Assembly: GCA_033961575.1 (NCBI GenBank)
Contig: CM066731.1
Location: 59,115,501-59,179,500, forward strand
Source: Aselliscus stoliczkanus
Lineage: Eukaryota > Chordata > Mammalia > Chiroptera > Hipposideridae
Length of the DNA stretch: 64,000 nucleotides
Reading direction: 5' to 3'
A program made the position numbers and the translations under genes. The notes under the pieces were generated by a model, which was given only the letters and a program-made list of their open reading frames with translations, was not told where the DNA came from and ran no database searches. Positions 59,801 through 64,000 of the stretch are shown here, piece by piece; within the stretch, counting starts at the first letter, position 1, and each line of letters starts with the position of its first letter.

Positions 59801-61208
59801 CAGAGTTCTGAGAACATAAAATACATGATGGGAAAAAGAAGGAGTCAAAGTTAGAAGAGTATAGAAGGAATTGACCTGGAAGGAGGGCCACAAATGCTAA
59901 CGTAATGAATTTGGACTTCCTTGGCAAATAATTGCCTTAAATCCTTCTGTAGAACCTAATGCAGAAAAGGCAAGTTTTTCAGAAAACAGAATATTACAAT
60001 TCATGCTTGCAACTAATGAAGTCAACCAAGACGTGCTTTTCAACTTAAGGCACAATTTTGAGTAGTTTGATCTGTCTAAATGTGAGTAATTTAAATGGAT
60101 GCTAGTAATGCCCAGCAGCAGCTGGATTAGGTGTTTAATAAATTTAAGTGCGAAAAATACATTTATGAAATCTTAAGTGTGTTAATTAATACATAAAATT
60201 CAGTGTCATGTAATGTGTAGACTCAGAGAATGAGGAAAAACATTTGCTGATAAATGAATTCCCAAAAAAAGGTGAAGAAAAATACTTTTTGAGAAAAAAG
60301 ATTGCTTTAGAACTTACGCTCTCTATATACATATATGAAAAAGAGAAAGAAAGAGAAAGAGAGAAAGAATTCAAAGGGCAGTAAAAATAAACAGGACTTT
60401 CTCAATTTTATTTAACCTTCAACTTTGATTTCACAAGTTTAAATTATCTCTATAATTTAAAAACATTTTCCGTGAGAAAGAAAGTTATAAGATAACTTTC
60501 AATATTTCTCCCAGGGCTTAAAAATGATGGACACTTTAGACATAAAGAGTCTTTATGAGGTATTTGTGGACATAAAGTGGCTGATTGACAAACATCTGGT
60601 CTACCAAAACAGGATATAGATATAAAGTGGCTAGACTTTTTTTGAGATCTGCAACTAATTTTATACAAGTCTAAACTTACTTGCTGCTGGTATAAGAATA
60701 GAGCAGCAAGTCAACATTCATTTAATTTTGACTGTATTTAATTTACCATTACATAAAGAGAAGAAGAATGACCTAAAGGTTGTAGGCAGTTCAGAGAAGG
60801 AAATAGAAATAATAGAAATATCCTAATGTATGAAAAATTATTAAAATATTGTTATATTTCTCTCTCACATATAACATTTAATAAGTCTGACTACTAATTG
60901 CTACTAATTCCCACAGTTAGCTAGTCTTATTGTTGCTTGATTTAAACAAGAACATTTATGTAATGGAAAGTAATTAATAAAAATAATATATAATTTCAAA
61001 TAAATGTCCATTTTAATAACACATATGTGCCTAATTATTTGTTATATATTATATTGTGATGTTCTTTTTTGTTTGATATGGCTGTGTCCCAATTGGCTTT
61101 CTAACAAGTTGGTTCAGCCTTTTGCTAGCAATGTAGCTTTGCTCAAATCACTTAACATCCCTCAGTTAAATAGTCCTCATTTTACAAGATAATTATAAAT
61201 AGTAATAA
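59801..61208. repeat. AT-rich sequence with a GAAA simple repeat
   Basis: 60338-60370 is an imperfect GAAA/GAGA run. The rest shows no recognisable feature. Confidence 0.6.
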
Positions 61209-61209
61209 C

Positions 61210-61400
61210 GGGTGGCCAGTTAGCTCAGGTGGTTAGAGTGCAGTGCTCATAACACAAAGGTTGCCTGTTCGATCCCCATGTGGGCCACTGAGTTGTGCCC
61301 TCCAAAACTAGGTTGAAACAACTACTTGACTTGTAGCTGATGGGTCCTGGAAAAACACACTGTTCCAAAATAAAATAAAACAAAATAAATAAATTTTTTA
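61210..61400 (+). mobile_element. tRNA-derived SINE type C (monomer)
   Basis: 'gggtggccagttagctcagg' and 'tggttagagtgcagtgctca' carry the A box; 'ggttgcctgttcgatcccca' carries the B box. The 3' domain is 'gttgtgccctccaaaactag', 'gttgaaacaactacttgact', 'tgatgggtcctggaaaaaca' and 'cactgttccaaaataaaata'. It ends in a mixed AAATAAA-rich tail. It resembles rhinolophoid bat SINEs. Confidence 0.9.
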
Positions 61401-63004
61401 AAATAAATGAATAATAATAATAATACTTTAGAGTTTGTTAAGATGATTAGAAATGGTGGACTGTCCTATAGTAACTGATCAATAAATATTAGCTTTTCCA
61501 TCAGTGTAATTGTCCCATCTGAAACTAAATCCATGGTGAGGTCTTCCATGGGGGTTTTGTTCTCCATTATAAAGTTCATCTTTTCTTGGACCTCTGGCCT
61601 CACAGTCCTCAACTTGCTTGTAGTTCAAGTTCTTCTCCTTAAAAAGTCTTGCAATATTTTGGGTGCAGAATTTTAGTTTAGGCTAAGTCATTTCTGATCA
61701 TCTCTGGTCAATTCTCAAGTCCATTTGCAAAGTTAAATTGTCCTAATCGATGTAATTCTTTTCAACCTTTCAGTGTGCTTTCCATTTGCATCAGTTTCTT
61801 TCCAACAGAAAACAAACTTATCATCTACTTGTGATTCCACCCCACCCTTCGTATAAAGTGGGCTTGCTCTATATTGTCAACTCTATATTGACACAAAGGA
61901 CACCCATATATCATGGACAAGAAAGCACGGAAGGCAGAGAATGACTGGATGGCTTCTCTTCAGGAAAAGCAGTGATTTGAGGGAAGATTTTTTTTTTTTT
62001 TTTGAAGCATGGCCTTTTGTTTCTTAACCTAAGTGTGCCAGAAAGCAACATAGTTCTAAGTGGAGAAACAGGAAAACACCAGAGAGAAATTGTCAGTTTG
62101 TTTCCTAAAGGGATAATTTTCTCGTGGCATTGTGCCAGGAATTAGTCTTTCCCATCATCCTTTCCCACCCATTAAACGCAGTTACAGAGTATGTGTAGGG
62201 TCAATACAAACTGTGTCATTAGTCAGAAAATCCAAACTGGAGAGAAATGTGAGATTTGGTTTGTGGTTAGTGTGACCATGAGGCCAGACTGATTGGTGGT
62301 GCCAGGAGGGTCAGTGTGGTGTAATCAAAAGAAGACAAGGATGTGACCATCATAATCATTTCTTTCATGACTCTCAGGCCAACATGGGGCCTTAGAGAAT
62401 AAAGTGGCCTGAAAGCTCTTCTAAGGGACAATGTGGACAATTTTTTTTTTAAATGTAAACTTTGGAGAGATCAGATAGAGTACACTGCATAATAACAGAA
62501 TCTCACAGAAAGAACTGGAACAAATAAAATTCATGCAAAAATTAGCTAGAAAGAAAAAGAGACTAGCATATGAATTATTACTAATCCATGCCTTCTTCCA
62601 AATTTAGATATGACAGTCGATGGAAAACCCCTTGATGTAGGCATGGGAGGCCCTTAGGATGTTAAGCCTCTGTTCATTAAGAGAAGGTAGGTTCTTCCAG
62701 AAGTGTTGACATAAGGACTTATGGTGTCACGAGGTTACCCTTCTTCAGGGATGGAAGGCAACAGTCCATTGACCTGGAATGAATGCATATTACATTCTGT
62801 GGTTTTTGAGGACTTAAATTCCCAGGTCTTAACAATGAATATTTGGAGGATGGGATATAAGAGAGAATCTCAGTCTATAAGAGACCAGATTCTTCTTGCT
62901 CCTGGAGACAGCTGCTGCCTTGGATATTTAGTTGGTGGTGGCATGGAGGAGGGTGAATATGGAGATGTATGTATGGAATCTAAGAGTTAAAAATTAGGAG
63001 GTGA
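61401..63004. other. 1.6 kb, nothing recognised
   Basis: A T16 run occurs at 61988-62003 without an identifiable element attached. The 89-codon frame at 62721-62990 has no motif. Confidence 0.4.
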
Positions 63005-63150
63005 GGGCCGGCCGAATGGCTCAGTTGGTTAAGAGCTCTCTCAAGAGTGCGAGCTGAGCTCTGAGCAACGGTGGTTCGATGCCAGCCTGAGCTGAGTTGC
63101 CGTTGAGCAGCCAACAGGTGGCAGGATGGCTCAGCTAAAAAAAAAAAAAA
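63005..63150 (+). mobile_element. tRNA-derived SINE type B
   Basis: 'gggccggccgaatggctcag', 'ttggttaagagctctctcaa', 'gctctgagcaacggtggttc', 'cctgagctgagttgccgttg', 'ggcaggatggctcagct' and an A tail. The target duplication 'aaaattaggaggtga' (62990-63004) and 'aaaattaagaggtgg' (63151-63165) differs at two of 15 bases. Confidence 0.95.
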
Positions 63151-63165
63151 AAAATTAAGAGGTGG

Positions 63166-63695
63166 GATTTAAGAAATCCAAGCATGGAACACCTTTGTTT
63201 GAACTTAGTCTTGAGAGAGAGGGATTATACTTGACTTTGCAAAGACAGAGAGAGAGGGGGAGAGGGAGGAAGGAAGGAAAAATCTTGCCATTGGAGTATC
63301 AAACCAGAGAGTGCAGCCATTGTCAGACGATGCAGGGCCCGTTTCTGAAAGTGACACCATGTAGCAGCAAGAAGTAGGTGGAGTAATAGGCTGACAGACT
63401 GCAGCACTGGCCTGAATTTGATATTGAAGCCTGTTTTTACCCCATTTTCTGTTTTGAGATGTGTAAAACCCTTGAGTTCATGGAAAATCCAGTGGGGAGA
63501 AGACATTAGAATTCTTGCTGTCAGGAATGTTAAATCAAGCAATTACATTGAAATCTAATAACGACTGGACAATATTTGTACCCCAAATAGTAGAGCATAT
63601 ATTCAGTCTGAAACAAGTAAGAATTGTTTATTTTTAGAGGAATCTATGTTTCTAATGAACTAGTGTTTAAAGATATCACTAGCTGTCCTGGTGTT
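63166..63695. repeat. Unique-looking sequence with a GA-rich patch
   Basis: 63246-63280 is GAGAGA/GGAA-rich. Two opposing frames (71 and 105 codons) cross it and have no motif. Confidence 0.5.
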
Positions 63696-63800
63696 CCACT
63701 ACAATATTAATTCCATGAGCATAAAGAATTCAGTGCTGTATTCTCAGAACTTGGGAAGATAGTAAGCTCTCAATAAATACTAATTGTATAAATAAATAAA
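63696..63800 (+). mobile_element. L2/MIR-type 3' end, sense
   Basis: 'attccatgagcataaagaat', 'gctgtattctcagaacttgg' and 'gtaagctctcaataaatact' correspond to the terminal part of L2. Confidence 0.6.
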
Positions 63801-63866
63801 AGATTTATTCATTATAATAGTTTAAGCTTCATAAAAACTAATGAAATATATGTCATTAAACAGAGA

Positions 63867-63976
63867 GCCTGGCCGAGTGGCGCGGTGGTTAAGCACTGGC
63901 TTGGGACACCAGTGGCGCCGGTTCGGGTCCTACATATGAGGGCCAGTGATACTGCCCTCAAAATAAAAAAAAAAAG
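63867..63976 (+). mobile_element. Short SINE (type A)
   Basis: 'cctggccgagtggcgcggtg', hairpin (CTGGC, loop TTGGGAC, ACCAG), B box 'ggttcgggtcc', 'actgccctc' and an A-rich tail. The flanking 'aacagaga' (63859-63866 and 63977-63984) is an 8-bp duplication. Confidence 0.93.
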
Positions 63977-64000
63977 AACAGAGAAAAATATAAACATAGA

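Noticed and set aside
1..64000. CRISPR array, operon, prophage or other microbial system
   Set aside because: No spaced identical repeats, no dense coding, no Shine-Dalgarno pattern; the window is mammalian nuclear DNA.
1..64000. A complete endogenous retrovirus
   Set aside because: Only isolated LTRs were recognised. I saw no paired LTRs and no gag, pol or env-like frame between them.

Overview
This window looks like nuclear DNA of a placental mammal: AT-rich, without compact genes, and full of interspersed repeats in all states of decay (L1, L2, MIR, MER5-type hAT elements, MLT1-class LTRs, a mariner). The tRNA-derived SINEs are the best clue to the lineage. Their heads (GGCCGGCCGAGTGG..., GGTGGCCAGTTAGCTCAGGTGGTTAGAG...) and their tails ending in CCCCAATAAAATCTT resemble SINEs I associate with bats of the horseshoe/leaf-nosed/false-vampire group (Rhinolophoidea). 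That assignment is from memory, not a search. I found no protein-coding exon, structural RNA gene or CRISPR array that I can support. The longest open frames are 60-205 codons and are random or lie antisense inside repeats.

Layout. 1-11 kb: mostly unique AT-rich sequence with MIR, MER5 and antisense L2 pieces, an L1 fragment pair (1.8-2.65 kb) and a triplicated 15-mer (5.03 kb). 11-12 kb: an L1 3' end split by a short SINE. 14.4-15 kb: an old repeat I cannot place. 15.9-23.7 kb: the densest repeat cluster, with three long SINEs, antisense L1 segments and an MLT1 LTR carrying a nested SINE. 23.7-30 kb: mostly unique, with L2, antisense L1 and two CA microsatellites. 30-39.5 kb: L1 ends, two MLT-class LTRs, MER5 copies, a short SINE and a dimeric SINE. 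41.4-42.4 kb: an internally deleted mariner with both terminal inverted repeats and a decayed transposase. 44-52.7 kb: MIR, SINEs, an old L1 5' end with ORF1 remnants, an LTR-like block, further L1 pieces and another MLT1 LTR. 53-64 kb: a TA microsatellite, a possible retrocopy tail, repeat-poor sequence around 56.8-58.4 kb, antisense L2/MIR, and three SINEs.

No genes act together here. The most interesting material is the SINE set. One family has a short form (tRNA-like head ending at CCCTC plus an A tail) and a long form in which the same head continues into a tandem-repeat block and a tail ending in an AATAAA-type signal. That tail resembles the tail of a second SINE family. I found no convincing undescribed gene system.
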